Origin: Rhizophlyctis rosea
Lineage: Eukaryota; Chytridiomycota; Chytridiomycetes; Rhizophlyctidales; Rhizophlyctidaceae
Reading direction: 5' to 3'
NCBI GenBank assembly: GCA_027596075.1
Contig: JADGJC010000027.1
Location: 62,282-126,281, forward strand
DNA length: 64,000 nt
Below the pieces are notes generated by a model. It did no database searches, was not told where the DNA came from, and saw nothing but the letters and a program-made list of their open reading frames with translations. This document shows positions 35,550 to 46,962 of this stretch, in pieces. How positions within the stretch are numbered: the stretch's first letter is position 1; each line of letters starts with the position of its first letter. The translations under genes and the position numbers were made by a program.

Positions 35550-38500
35550 ATGCTTTTCCAAAGCGCGCTCCTCTCGACCTGCTGGCAATGTCGAAGTCTA
35601 TACCGAAACTCCGAACAGCGCGTGTTACTCAGAACAGTGTCTACGTTGCTGCGCAAGTTCAGGAATCGCAAGCTGAGCGATCTGTGCGTGTGTATGCTTC
35701 GAGTTCCTCAAGTCCCGGTTACGCTAAGCGCTACGGCTAATTGCAGAGAACCGCCAAAAGCTCACGCAAAACCATCCATACAACGATGGCATGGAAAGGA
35801 GAGGACAGATGAATTTAGTTGGATGGAAGCACCTGCCTCCTTGGTGAGGTCTTATTGATCGATTTGAACGTACCGTTCTCTGACGGAAATTCCCTGGTAG
35901 GACGCACAACGATATATGGAAGCAGAAAGCAAGTATGTTCCTTGTTACTGTTCCCCGGAGAATCTTTTGCTAAACCGCTTTCCGTGAAAGATATGGCACC
36001 ACTGTATTGCAGCAGTATGCAAGTCTGAAGCGTCAACTGCTTCCTGTATGTGCCGACAATCCGATCGGTCAACATAATTCCCCTCAATGTGCATCATCAT
36101 AGGAACTTCGAGACTATCTGCCGCGCACACCGCCTCCAGCTCAGACTGACACTATAGGCGATTGGACGTACTACTCCAGACACGTAGACGGGCGTTTCCA
36201 GTATTGTCGACACGACACCACGGGCACAACAGTATGTGAATGCTTGTATAACCTGTTTCCTGATACATCCTGATTATCGTGCCAGCAAACCCTTTTGGAC
36301 GCACGCTATGTCTTGAACCGAAGCGAGTCGATAAACAAGCTGTTCGTGTCGCCAGACCACCAATCATTAGCATATCTAGTAGTACACACAGCTGAAGAGC
36401 AAGGACGACTCTGTATCAGAGATTTAAGTGGCAATCGACCGGTTAGTTGCGGTTGATTTCACGAAAGTGGGCTTGATAGTGCTGACATTGTACATAGACC
36501 GTCTGCATTGAACGCGTCTTCAATATGGTTTGGGGAACTAGTAGCATCATATACTTTACAAGATTGGATGAGAGCTTGCGGGCGTCAAAGGTTAGATTGC
36601 TTTTACACCATTTCGTGGTGCCTTTTCATCAACTTGAACAGGTGTTCGCCTTCAACACAACAGCGGTATCGCAACAGGAAGAGCTTGTTTATCATTCAAT
36701 AGACGATTCATGTTTTCTTGATGTTGGGCGGACTAAGGATGGGGTTAGTCCACAAGTCAATCCGAACTTCATTGACAATCGAGCAGGTTGTCCTGAATGC
36801 CGTCGTCAGGAGTTCGTCACAATCAATTCGAATTCCAAAAGTTCGTCGGAGGTCTCGGTAATTCCGATGAGCGGACCGGAGGCCCACTGTCAACCAAGAA
36901 TTCTGTTCGAACGGACACCCGGAATAGAACACTTTGTTGACCATCACGACGTGAGTAAATTTGCGCCCAATACTGGCCGCCCATAAGCTCAATCGTCCAT
37001 CAGACATCCTTCTACATACTCAACAACTCTCATTCGCCGACTTCCCTCCGGCTCTCTCGCCTTGCCGATACCACACCACTGCCAGCATCTTGGCAGGACA
37101 CGCAAGAATACTTTCGAGCCGCGGATAATGAGAAGATTGAAGAAGTGGAACTATTCAGGGACTATGCAGCAGTGTTCGTCAAGCGGAGTGGTTTGAGTCA
37201 GATGGATTTTTTCAAGTTTGAAAGCGGGGAACGCATGACGGTGGATACCGGTGAAGAGATTGGAACTTTGACGGCCGGAAGCAATGCGGTAGGTTGCTTA
37301 CAAGAGTATAACGGCGGTATAGATGAGCTCATGGTTCGACGTTGCATCCAGGACTTCAATAGTCATGTTGTTCGATTCAATATGTCGGGTCCTTTCACCA
37401 TTGATTCTCACTATGAGTTTGATATGCAACGAGAGGTTCTTTTAAGTAAATGGGAGCGCCATCCTGTAGGTGGGTGGTGTGTTTCATTTCTGTGGATTTT
37501 GAGTACGTTTGTTGACGGCCTATCAGGGTTGCCAAGACATCGGTTTTTGACGGAACGCAAGGAAGTTGAGGGACGAAATGGGACGAGAATACCGGTCACC
37601 TTGATTCGCAAGAAGGATGTACAGTTACACGGCAGGTGAGACACAATGTAGGAAGATACAGATCGATGACTATGGTCTCCTCATATGCAACACAAGAAAT
37701 CCCGTATCGCTACGTGCATATGGCGCATACGGCCTACCAATTGAACCCGCTTTCCGTCTGGATATCCTTCCCTTGCTGCAACGTGGTTTCGTTGTTGCGT
37801 TGGCTCATGTGCGGTAGGTACTGTTTCAGGTTTATCTGTAGTGACACGTGCACTCAGAGCACTTGCTTGGTTGCTGACTTGTTTGCAGTGGCGGGAGCGA
37901 GTTAGGTCGGCAATGGTATGACGATGGCCGACTGATGAGAAAGGAGAATACGTTTGAGGATTTCATCGCTGTGGCGGAATGGTTGATTGGAGAGGGATAC
38001 AGCAGTGATCCGTTGATGAGTGCGACGGGGTTCAGTGCTGGGGGTTTGTTATTAGGTATGCGGCATTCGCTCAGACTAGAACGATTTGTGGACGAGACTC
38101 CAACACCCTTCTCTAGGTACGGTCCTCAACCGACGACCAGACTTGTTCCGCGCAATGGTTCTTCGTGCTCCCTTCCTAGATCCCCTAACAACCATGCTCA
38201 CTCCAGATTCACCACTTGCATCTGTCGAGCGAGAAGAGTGGGGAGATCCAATGAATGATTCCGCTGCATATGACTATATCGCTAAATATGCACCGTACGA
38301 TATTATACCGGTCGATGGGAAGTTTAACACTAGTGTGTTGGTGACGATTAGTAAGGAGGATCAGAGAGTCTCGCCTTGGCAGGTGTTGAAGTGGGTTGCG
38401 AGGATGAGGGGGAGGAATTTGGGGGTGTATGGTGTGGGAGAAGGGGGTGGGTTGGAGGGATTGGAGAGGCGGAATTTGGTTTTGAGGATGAGAAGTGGGC

Positions 38501-38586
38501 ATGGACATGATGTTGCAGATCAGGGGGTTAAGATGGAGGATGCTGCGGTGGAGTGTGCCTTTCTGGTAAAAGAATTAGGACTGTAG
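35550..38586 (+). CDS. Prolyl oligopeptidase family (S9A), oligopeptidase B-like
   Basis: Serine peptidase acting on oligopeptides. The gene has at least ten exons; I did not fix every boundary. The N-terminus looks like a mitochondrial presequence (MLFQSALLSTCWQCRSLYRN), then PPKAHAKPSIQRWHGKERTD, the family start. Propeller segments include DWTYYSRHVDGRFQYCRHD, LVYHSIDDSCFLDVGR, TINSNSKSSSEV and SHYEFDMQREVLLSK. The hydrolase domain has YGAYGLPIEP, VVALAHVRGGSELGRQWYDD, the nucleophile motif GFSAGGLLLG near 38030, the acid in SKEDQRVSPWQ near 38350, and the His in RSGHGHD near 38500. All three catalytic residues are therefore present. Expected length is about 750-800 residues, normal for the family. 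Confidence 0.85.
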
Positions 38587-38762
38587 CGTTTCTTGAGGAA
38601 ACGCTAGAAAGCAAGTACGTCAGGACTTGGGTCATTTCGAAGGACGAAAAAGTTGATCCACAATCGACGGTCGGGATAAATACATATTTGTAGCTTATGT
38701 ACATGAAAAGTGAGATGTAAACAAACAAACAGAACAGAAGATGAAAAAGACAAGGAAGCGGA

Positions 38763-40698
38763 TCACTTGGAAACAGCAAAAATAGCATCCAACAATCCCA
38801 AAACTTGTTGCAAGCTCTCTTGCGCCACTACTTCGCGTGTGACGCGTTGGCGAAGTTTTGCGATCGAGTCGGCCATTAGGGGGGATTTTGCTAGGACGTT
38901 TTCGTATAGATCTATGTCGCCCTTTTACGTTAGTCCACGATTGATAGCAACGCGAACAAGAAATGGACAACGTCCTTACCCAAAACAACATTCGTCACAT
39001 CTAATAAAATGGAGCTCCATCTCGGGTCATCGAATCTCCGTGACAAAAACGCGAGCATGGGTTCTAGGCCTCTGTCGTCCCTGCCTGCAAGCGCTATCCG
39101 GAGCGCCGAGCGGTGGATTAGTTCTTCGAGGAGGGAGACGATGACTAATGGCGTGGCCTGCAAAGGGATGTCAATTGCGATTAGCGCATTGCAAAGCGTA
39201 ATGCCCAACAAACACGCCAGATGTACCTTTGCAAGAGCGTAATCCAACGCATTGGCGTATTGGAATGTTTTCAGGTATTTATCGTATGGTTGTAGACGTT
39301 TTCGGCGACGGGATTCAATTGTGATGTCGTCCTGTGTGATTTTACGCCATGAATAGGAGGTTCTTTCTGAAAAGACGATACAATAATTCTTACCGCACTA
39401 GGCCCTGCGTTCGATCCACGAGCAAAGTACTGATATGTTCCTCGTCTTAGTTTCTCCTTCTGCCGTTGCGAGTCTACCAAATCTTCGGTTTTCACGACAC
39501 GTTTACGGATTGATAGTAGGCCGTTATCCATGCCCACGACAAGGTGTGTATCATTCGGCTGAGGAATCTCTGAAGTTACAACGTGTGCAAAACTCGCGAT
39601 CAACAACCAAGTGCATGCTTACCGATACAGCCAAACTCCGAATTGGTGCAGGGTATTTGCCACTGTACACCACCTTATAATCCTGCACATTGTAAACCTT
39701 CACATGTTGATCCTGCGATCCCGTCAAAAGTCTCGACGCATTCCCATCAAACGCCATGCATGTGATCGTCTTCTGATGGTTGCTCAACGTGTACAGTAAT
39801 CTCCCACCGCCCAGCAGATCCCAAATCTTCACGGTGTTGCCACCGGCAGACGCCATCAATGATCCTCCGGGATATAGGAGAATGGATTCGACGGGTGCTT
39901 CATGCGACATTGAGATCATTTCGGAGTTTGTGCGCAGGTCGAAGAGTTTGATGGTGTGGTCGTAGGAACTGGAGAGGATAAGGTTGGGGTTTGTTTCGGA
40001 GACTAGGGCGGAACGGATGTGATCGGTGTGGGATGTGAAGGTGGAGGTTGCGGTTTGTGTTGGGACGTCCCATATTCGGACGGTGCGATCGTCGGATGCG
40101 GAGAGAATTTGATTGTAGTTGGGGGAGAAGCGTGTTACGTGGACGGCGCTGTCGTGACCTTCCAATGTGCGGAGAATTGCTCGACTGTTGAGGTCAAATA
40201 ACTAAATCCCAAAATCGGTGAGTTTGGGTTCAAGACGACATAACGCTCATTTGAGGACAATGGTAACCCACCCGAACCAATCCCGTATTATCTCCCGCTA
40301 CCAGCAATTTACCGTCCGACCGAATATGCCCGCTGTATGCAGTTTCGTTGAACCGCGATATTGACTTCTTCACTGCATTTGTATTTGTTCCATAGACTTG
40401 AACTCTAGCAGAACTGGTGACAGCAAAGTCGTAGGGCGCGATAGGGGAAAAGTGGATGGAGGAAATGGACGCATATTCTTTCACAAGGACTGGTGACTAG
40501 ATATACGGGCAAAGCATTTGGGTGAACGTATGAGTAAACACATTGAGAAGGTGTAAGTGCCTGAAAACAGCTATGGGTGAAGCAGAACAACAAACCCCGT
40601 CATACCTTGAATTTCTTCCAGTACCAGCTCTCCGTCGGTCTCTTTGAGATGCGCGGAGTCTTCTTTATTTCCAACTTTCTATACTCTGTTGACGCCAT
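38763..40698 (-). CDS. UTP15: U3 snoRNP component UTP15
   Basis: WD40 protein of the t-UTP/UTP-A complex of the small-subunit processome, needed for rDNA transcription and 18S rRNA processing. Seven exons (40698-40606, 40496-40272, 40201-39623, 39567-39394, 39331-39227, 39157-38980, 38911-38763) give 500 residues, the usual size. It starts with the family opening STEYRKLEIKKTPR and SWYWKKFKSPV. WD repeats follow (LFDLNSRAILRTLEGHDSAV, ILSASDDRTVRIWDV, LILSSSYDHTIKLFDLR, LLTGSQDQHVKVYNV). The UTP15 C-terminal domain reads LQPYDKYLKTFQYANALDYA and IHRSALRIALAGRDD. It is tail to tail with the peptidase gene, 176 bp apart. Confidence 0.94.
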
Positions 40699-40958
40699 TT
40701 CCCTATGTCATCCGCAACTTCCGGCCTAAAAATCAAGAGTGTAAAAATAGGACAAAAAGAAGTAAATGTTTGGGGGACGTGCTGCGGGATGGCGCCATGG
40801 CTTGTGCTACAATTTGACGCCAACCGCCACATCCGCAGCACTCCTCCACCCCACCGGGGTAAATATTCCCACGCTCCCCACCATCTCGCAAATTGCGAAA
40901 ATAATCCAAATAGACAACAGTTGTAAAGCGAGTCCCTTTAAGAATAATATCTCATACT

Positions 40959-42899
40959 ATGTCAGCCTTTGAAGACGATGGGGACGTGCCAATCGCTGTG
41001 GTGGCGGACGTGCCGGTCATCGACGCCAGGTAGGTGTTATGCCGCTTGCCTTCCTATCTAACGCACTGCACGCTCACCACCAAGGTCCAGCACCGCAGAG
41101 GCTTATGAAGGGCCACGGGTGCCTGTTACCATTGTCACAGGTTTCCTAGGTGCGTGCAGCTGTCTCCTTGGAGAAGGGTTTCCAGTCGCGTTACACTCCG
41201 TCGATATCGAAGGTCGAAAGCGAGCCTACAACCGTTGACTGACGGCAACTCCATGAACTTCCAGGTAGCGGTAAGACCACGTTAATTACGCGGCTCCTGA
41301 AGGGCGAAACCCACGGCAAACGGGTTGCTATCATCCTGAATGAGTTTGGAGAAAGTAAGCGTTAACGCGGCGATATCGACTTGCAGAAAGTAACCATTCA
41401 TTGTACACCGCAAGGCTCCGGAATAGACAAAAGCTTGACCATGACCGACACAGGCGAACTTGCTGAAGAATGGGTAGAATTGTCGAATGGTTGCCTTTGC
41501 TGTTCAGTCAAGTATGTCACTGGTTTTGTGAAGGGAAAGTTGGCAACTAGAATTGAAATGAATCTCAGGGACGCCGGTGTAGCCGCGATTGAAGGTCTAA
41601 TTCAACGAAAAGGCGGGAAGTTTGATTACATTATTTTGGAAACGACGGGCTTAGCGGATCCTGGTACGATGGCATTCGGGAATGTTTCCAAAGGCATCTA
41701 TCCAATAATATCCGAAGTGTAGGACCGATTGCATCCATGTTTTGGCTTGACAGCGAACTGCCCAGTTCCATTTACTTGGATGGTGAGAGTTTGCTTTCAC
41801 AGTCCTTTTTTGGACGTCAGCAGCTGACACTTGTGTTAGGGATTGTGACAGTGATTGACGCCAAATATGGTTCTGAGGTTGGTTATTATGGCAGCAGGAG
41901 CGCACGACCTGGATCTTACATTCTCTTTCAGCAACTAACAGAGCAGAAGGCGGATGGGAGCTTGAATGAAGCAACAAGGTTTGCAAATTAGAAATGATCT
42001 CAAGGGACACCGCTGACTGCAAATCTGTTCAGACAAATTGCATTGGCCGATCGAATCATTATCAACAAGCTAGATTTGGTTGGTGGGGAGCAGGTCGATG
42101 AATTGGAAATGTCCATTCGGTATGTTTCCCTGCGACTGGAAAAAGTAGTCAGCTTCCTTACGTCAACTTGAAATAGCTCAATCAACTCTGCGGCACCCGT
42201 TTGTCGTACAACTCGATCTAAGTACGAATCCGCAGGTTGCGGCTGTCCAATATCCGGTACTTATAGGTCTTCGCAGCGTCTCCATCGATTTCTTCCTTGA
42301 CCTACACTGCTTCGATGACCAAATGGAGGATCCATTCTTGTCAATAGACAATAGAACCGGATCAACAGCGGACCATGATCAAAACGACAAGCATGACCAC
42401 AACCATCATCATGATCATGATCATGAGCCAAAGCGGCATATTGATCAGGTAGGTCACGCATTGTTGAGTTGCACAATTCCGCGCTTGACTAATCGAGAAG
42501 TGCTGTGTTTAGACAGTGGAGACAATTACGTTCACTTTGGAAGGGCCTATAGATTTGGCAGCGCTGGACAAGTGGTTGCTCTCATTGTTATGGGAAAAGA
42601 CATTACTTGGTACAACAGCACAAGAGCCCGAATTGGAAGTTCTACGATTGAAAGGTCTTGTCAATGCTAAGTCGAGCGATCGAAAGTTGGTTGTACAAGG
42701 TGTGCGAGAGCTGTATGATAAGCAGGAGGGCGGACCTTGGCTGCCAAACGAGCAGAGGATGACAAAGATGGTCTTGATCGGTGAGTTGCAGTGTGCCAGG
42801 TTCTATATCATTGGTGCGAGAGAGCTGACTGCTTTTCATTCAGGCCGCAACTTGGAGAATCATCCGATTGAAAGGTCCTTCCATGCACATTGTTTGTAA
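40959..42899 (+). CDS. ZNG1: Zinc-regulated GTPase metalloprotein activator (COG0523)
   Basis: GTPase zinc chaperone of the CobW/COG0523 family; eukaryotic ZNG1 delivers zinc to methionine aminopeptidase 1. Thirteen exons close to 396 residues. Motifs in order: a short acidic N-terminus ending in PVIDAR, Walker A GFLGSGKTTL, the metal-binding CxCC motif [31 protein letters not shown], the guanine motif NKLDLV, then [17 protein letters not shown] His/Asp-rich loop ([14 protein letters not shown]) precedes the C-terminal domain [20 protein letters not shown]. Most introns are close to 50-60 bp; the one at 42222-42276 was needed to restore the frame. Confidence 0.93.
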
Positions 42900-43453
42900 T
42901 ACACACAGAGCACCTGTAAACCGGCCACTTGAAGCACAACCTTCTGCTTGGCGTTGACTACACTCCCAAGAATACTGGGCAAGCGCTAAACATGCAACAC
43001 CCGATCAGATACATTTTCAAAGTTGCGACAAATTGCGCAACCAATCTATTTGACTTGATGTTTCTCTATCTCTACTCTATATTTGTGGGCGATCGCATAG
43101 AAGCTGGTAAACATAGCAAGACCCCAACTGCGTTTGGTTTTGCCGCTTGCAGCTTTTTTGTTGGACAAATTCTAAAAATATTCTATAAGGTCTGCTCGTT
43201 CTTCAGTCGTATGCACTTTGCGCCCGTCTTTGTTGTACAGTTTGTGCTTTCTGGCCCCTGATGTGTTTCCCCCTCCCTTTTCGGTCGTTGTAATTCGGTC
43301 GATGGTTGTTGAGCCGACTTCTATCCGTTTTGGTATCTCCACCTTCCGTTTTCGACGATTAGTTCTCTATACGTTCTCCCAGCCGTTTCCCGTATCCCTC
43401 TGATTCCCACTGACTACACTGGGCGTTCCCTTCGTCCCCCAATCATCTCATAC
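42900..43453. other. Intergenic, convergent 3' ends
   Basis: About 550 bp between ZNG1 and the cold-shock gene. A plus-strand frame at 42929-43261 has a hydrophobic stretch but no ATG context and no homology I recognise, so it is treated as 3' UTR. Confidence 0.4.
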
Positions 43454-44592
43454 TCAAGCGTTTTCTCCGGATTGCGCGGTAGGTGAAGTAGGCAATGGGA
43501 CTGGCGGTTGCTGTTGCACCATTCCCGGATGGAAGGGCGCAGGCGTCATATATCCCCCGGGAGCAACAAGAGCATATCCACCCTGAACGGGAACATAACC
43601 GTAAGGAGGATATCCCATTGGGATTTGCTGAGGTTGCTGTGATTTGCCCGATTCCTCGTTGTTCTCACTTCCCTCATTTCCCCCATCCACCGTGGTAGTA
43701 AGGCTAGGAAGAGGAGCTGGCACAATGTTGCCGGAGGCATCGACTGTGCCCCAGAAGGGAGGCAACGAGCTTTCAGCTGACGGGGATGGGTAGGCGGTGG
43801 GCATTGTCATGAATGTTGTTGGGGAGCCAGGTTGGGCGGTTGGGGAGAAAGGCATGCCGGTGGGTGTTCCGGGGTAAGGAAATTGGCCGTAAGCCCAGCC
43901 GGCTGGCGCGTAATAGACTCCCTGGGGCATTCCCTGCGATTGTGGATAGTTGAGTTGTTGCGGGGATAGAGGGGTTATGTAACCAGTTGGTGGGCCGGTT
44001 GGAGATGAGGGAGATGATGGGACGAGGAGGGAGGGCGATGGAGATTTAAAGGGGGAGAAGACGCTGCGGAAAGTGAGTTTGATTCAGCCCATGTCTCTGG
44101 CGGGAGACGCGTTGAAGTTTTTCTGTTTACCGGAATGGTGTGCGTCCGGCACGCGGGTCACCCTTTACAGATCGTCCATTGGGCCCAGATACATTTGCAG
44201 CCTGCATGCCTTTCGGGCCCTGAGACGTGTATGATCAGCTTAGTTTGGTCGAAAAACAGCTTCGTCTGCCTATGCCCACCTTTACAACATCGAATTCAAC
44301 TATTTCACCTTCCATCAAACTCCTACAGATGAGGAACGCATCAAGTCAATGGATATTACCCCGCTGTGCATAGTCTTCTTCCGCACTGCATACCGGAACC
44401 CTCCGTTGTTCAAAATGGCGGTGTGATGAACGAAAACTTCCACATCGCCTTCATGTGGGATGATGAATCCGTAGCCTGCAGCGCATCATCAATAAGCGGA
44501 ATGAAAGGCCAAGCAATTCGGGATATTGGCGTCTTACCCTTCTGGCTGTTGAAGAACTTTACGACTCCTGCTTTGCGGCCGGGAGTATCCAT
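43454..44592 (-). CDS. Cold-shock-domain RNA-binding protein with Pro/Gly/Tyr-rich tail
   Basis: Five exons (44592-44538, 44475-44394, 44322-44280, 44219-44131, 44063-43454) give 292 residues with all phases consistent. Residues about 6-75 form one cold-shock domain: GVVKFFNSQKGYGFI, VEVFVHHTAI, EIVEFDVVKGPKGMQAANV. Both RNP motifs (GYGFI and VFVHH) are intact, so single-stranded RNA/DNA binding is expected. The C-terminal 200 residues are low-complexity and rich in Pro, Gly, Tyr and Gln (for example GMPQGVYYAPAGWAYGQFPY), the type of tail that favours condensates. The domain is spread over four short exons. Y-box-like translational control is inferred. Confidence 0.88.
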
Positions 44593-46070
44593 TGTCTCAG
44601 ATTAGAGGTGGGTTCGCGACGTGCAGACCAGGGTGATGGAGGTAAGGTGGTGGAGGTGTGCAGGTGTGAAGGAGGGATTGTTCTGTTCTGCAATGGATGA
44701 AACGTAAGTTTTGGTGCCCCACGTTGACGGACGTCCGGAGCAGGACTGCAGTACCTTGCGCAAAACATACGACTAAAGACCTTGCTTTGAAAGTCTGAAA
44801 GCAAAATTGAACAAGAACAACTATGAGGTTCAGAATCGATTTCAGTTTGGCGGTACGTTGAGCCCACTACCAAAATGCCATAAAGGCGGAGGAAAGAGAA
44901 GCGAGCACACGACAAAGCGGAGCACCAGCAGGGGCGCCGATGGTGCGGTTTGCGCGTGGGATGGGAGGGGTTATTTTGGAAGGATTGTGAGGGCATCTTG
45001 AACGCACATCAGGGACCGGCCAAGGTCGCCCTACTGCATCCGAAGCCTGATCCGAAGCGGCAATTGTGGGAGGTTTGGTGTCCAGCCATTGCCAAGCGGA
45101 GTTGTGGATGCATTGGTTGGATAGAAAAGGGGAGCAATAAGGGTCCTTGAGCCTGTGCTTCCGGTCCACGCGACTGGGCGGGCCAACTTTGGACACAAAT
45201 GACCGTTCAGGGTCGCATCTTACAGTCCCCTGCACGTCTCATCATGCCCACAAGACAACGTCGGCCAATTCCCTAGATCTGCCTTGCTATCCCATCGACG
45301 ATGCGAGGCCATGTATTGCTCAGTCCGAATGATTGAATCTTTGTTCAAGACAAGCGGCATCACACAGATGGCATGGTTTTCAAACCAAACTGTCGCACTG
45401 TGGACTTCACCGAACGTCACACAAAACCTGGCTTTCAACAATTCAAAAATCATCCCTCCATCTCAATTCCCTTCAAGTTGCCCACGTTGCATCGCCGAAC
45501 CGCTTTGTGCACCACGCGGTGCTGTCAGCCCCAGCCGGGCCAAAAACTCCTTTGGCGAATTGAGTCAAATAGCACTTGCCAAAATTGGGTATTTCCGATG
45601 GATGGCGTAAGGCAGCACCCCAGGGGGCTGTGGCTTGTCGTGTTTGAAGGTCCGGCCAAAATGTGAGAATGAATTTCGTGGTCGGATTTGGTTGGGTTCA
45701 GCCCCAGCCCGTCAAGAAACGCGTGGGTGCTGGTACGGGGAGCGATTGTATTGGGCAGAGGTTTATTACCAAAACCCAACGAATACCGGGAGGTGATGAG
45801 GTTCAATGACAAGGTAGAAAAACTATGTGGCATTACAGGAATCGTCCAGGTCGCCGATTTCGGATCGGAATGACCTTTCCCATGTATTAAGGGTCCTAAG
45901 CGGATACCAAGAAACCATTCGCAGTATTTACTATAAATTCTGGACGTGAAGCATACTGACCCTGCACCATCAAACACATACAAAGTTCTTCTATCCAAAG
46001 TCACAATAACTAAGTCCGTAATACCTCTTCCATCCCTCTCAACAAACCCCAACAAGCCTCAAAACACACC
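44593..46070. other. Long intergenic, no supported gene
   Basis: Nearly 1.5 kb between the divergent cold-shock and Hsp20 genes. The longest frame (45525-46055, minus, 176 codons) has no ATG start, no known domain and ends in the Hsp20 promoter. I searched by eye for transposon ends and heat-shock elements (alternating GAA/TTC) and found none convincing. Confidence 0.4.
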
Positions 46071-46707
46071 ATGGGTCTCTTCGGATTCTTCGTCAAAATC
46101 GGTGCCGCCGTCGTCATTTACGACTGGTGGACCACCCACCGCCGCCGCGAACACGGCGACCTCAACTCTCCCTGGTGGCAACACAACCACCACCGCGGCT
46201 ATATCCAACCATCTTCCACCTCCACGGACGTAACCACCACAGACCCTTACCAAGCCGAATTCCGCAACTGCTGGCGCGGCCTCGCTGAACGCTTCCACCG
46301 CCGCCGCGCAGAATGGCAATCCCGCATGGCGACGTATAACCCGCAGACTGAGATTCGCGAGTTGCCGAATGGGAGGTACTCGTTGGAGATTGAGGTGCCG
46401 GGTATTAGGAAGGAGGATTTGTTGGTGTCGGTTGTGGATGAGGATAAGGGTGTTGTTCTGAAAGGTAGATAATGCAAATATTTTGGCATTTAATGATATT
46501 ATAACATACTGACTTTTGTCGCTATCAGGTGTCACAGTCAGCGAGAAGGACGTCAACGGGACCGAAAGGAGAAGGGAAGTCGACGCCCGCGTGGTCTTCC
46601 CCCGCAACGCCGACCTGGGCAATGTGAAGGCCAAGTTGGAAGATGGCGTCCTGAAGGTGTTGACGGAAAAGAAGGCATTCGAGGGCCGCAAGATCGTGGT
46701 GGAATAA
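46071..46707 (+). CDS. Small heat shock protein, Hsp20/alpha-crystallin
   Basis: ATP-independent holdase chaperone. Two exons (46071-46464, 46529-46707) give 190 residues. The alpha-crystallin domain spans about residue 88 to the end: YNPQTEIRELPNGRYSLEIE, VPGIRKEDLLVSV, then after the intron SEKDVNGTERRREVDA, RNADLGNVKAKLEDGVLKVL. The N-terminus is unusual, opening MGLFGFFVKIGAAVVIYDWW before a charged stretch, which could insert into a membrane or act as a targeting signal. A C-terminal IxI motif is only partly present (KIVVE). Confidence 0.9.
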
Positions 46708-46962
46708 AATTTGCAGATAGCAAACTTGTATGATTGTATTTAGCGCTAGCGCAAGCATTTTCATTTGTGTATATGTAACAAGAAAGTCGTCATTTGCATT
46801 GTAACGCGTGTGGCAAAAGTGTTCGAAACGTTGGGCATTTGAGTTCTTACCGACTGATTACCATCCTGATTAGTTACTATTTACAAAGCGTGGGCACTCC
46901 AGCTCACCACCACCTCAATGAACATCTACAAGACCCCATAATCTGCATCTTCCACCCCTACA

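Noticed and set aside
42929..43261. 110-codon plus-strand ORF after ZNG1
   Set aside because: No ATG at the start, located in the convergent 3' region, composition AT-rich and hydrophobic by chance.
45525..46055. 176-codon minus-strand ORF in the long intergenic region
   Set aside because: No ATG start, no recognisable domain, and it runs into the Hsp20 promoter.
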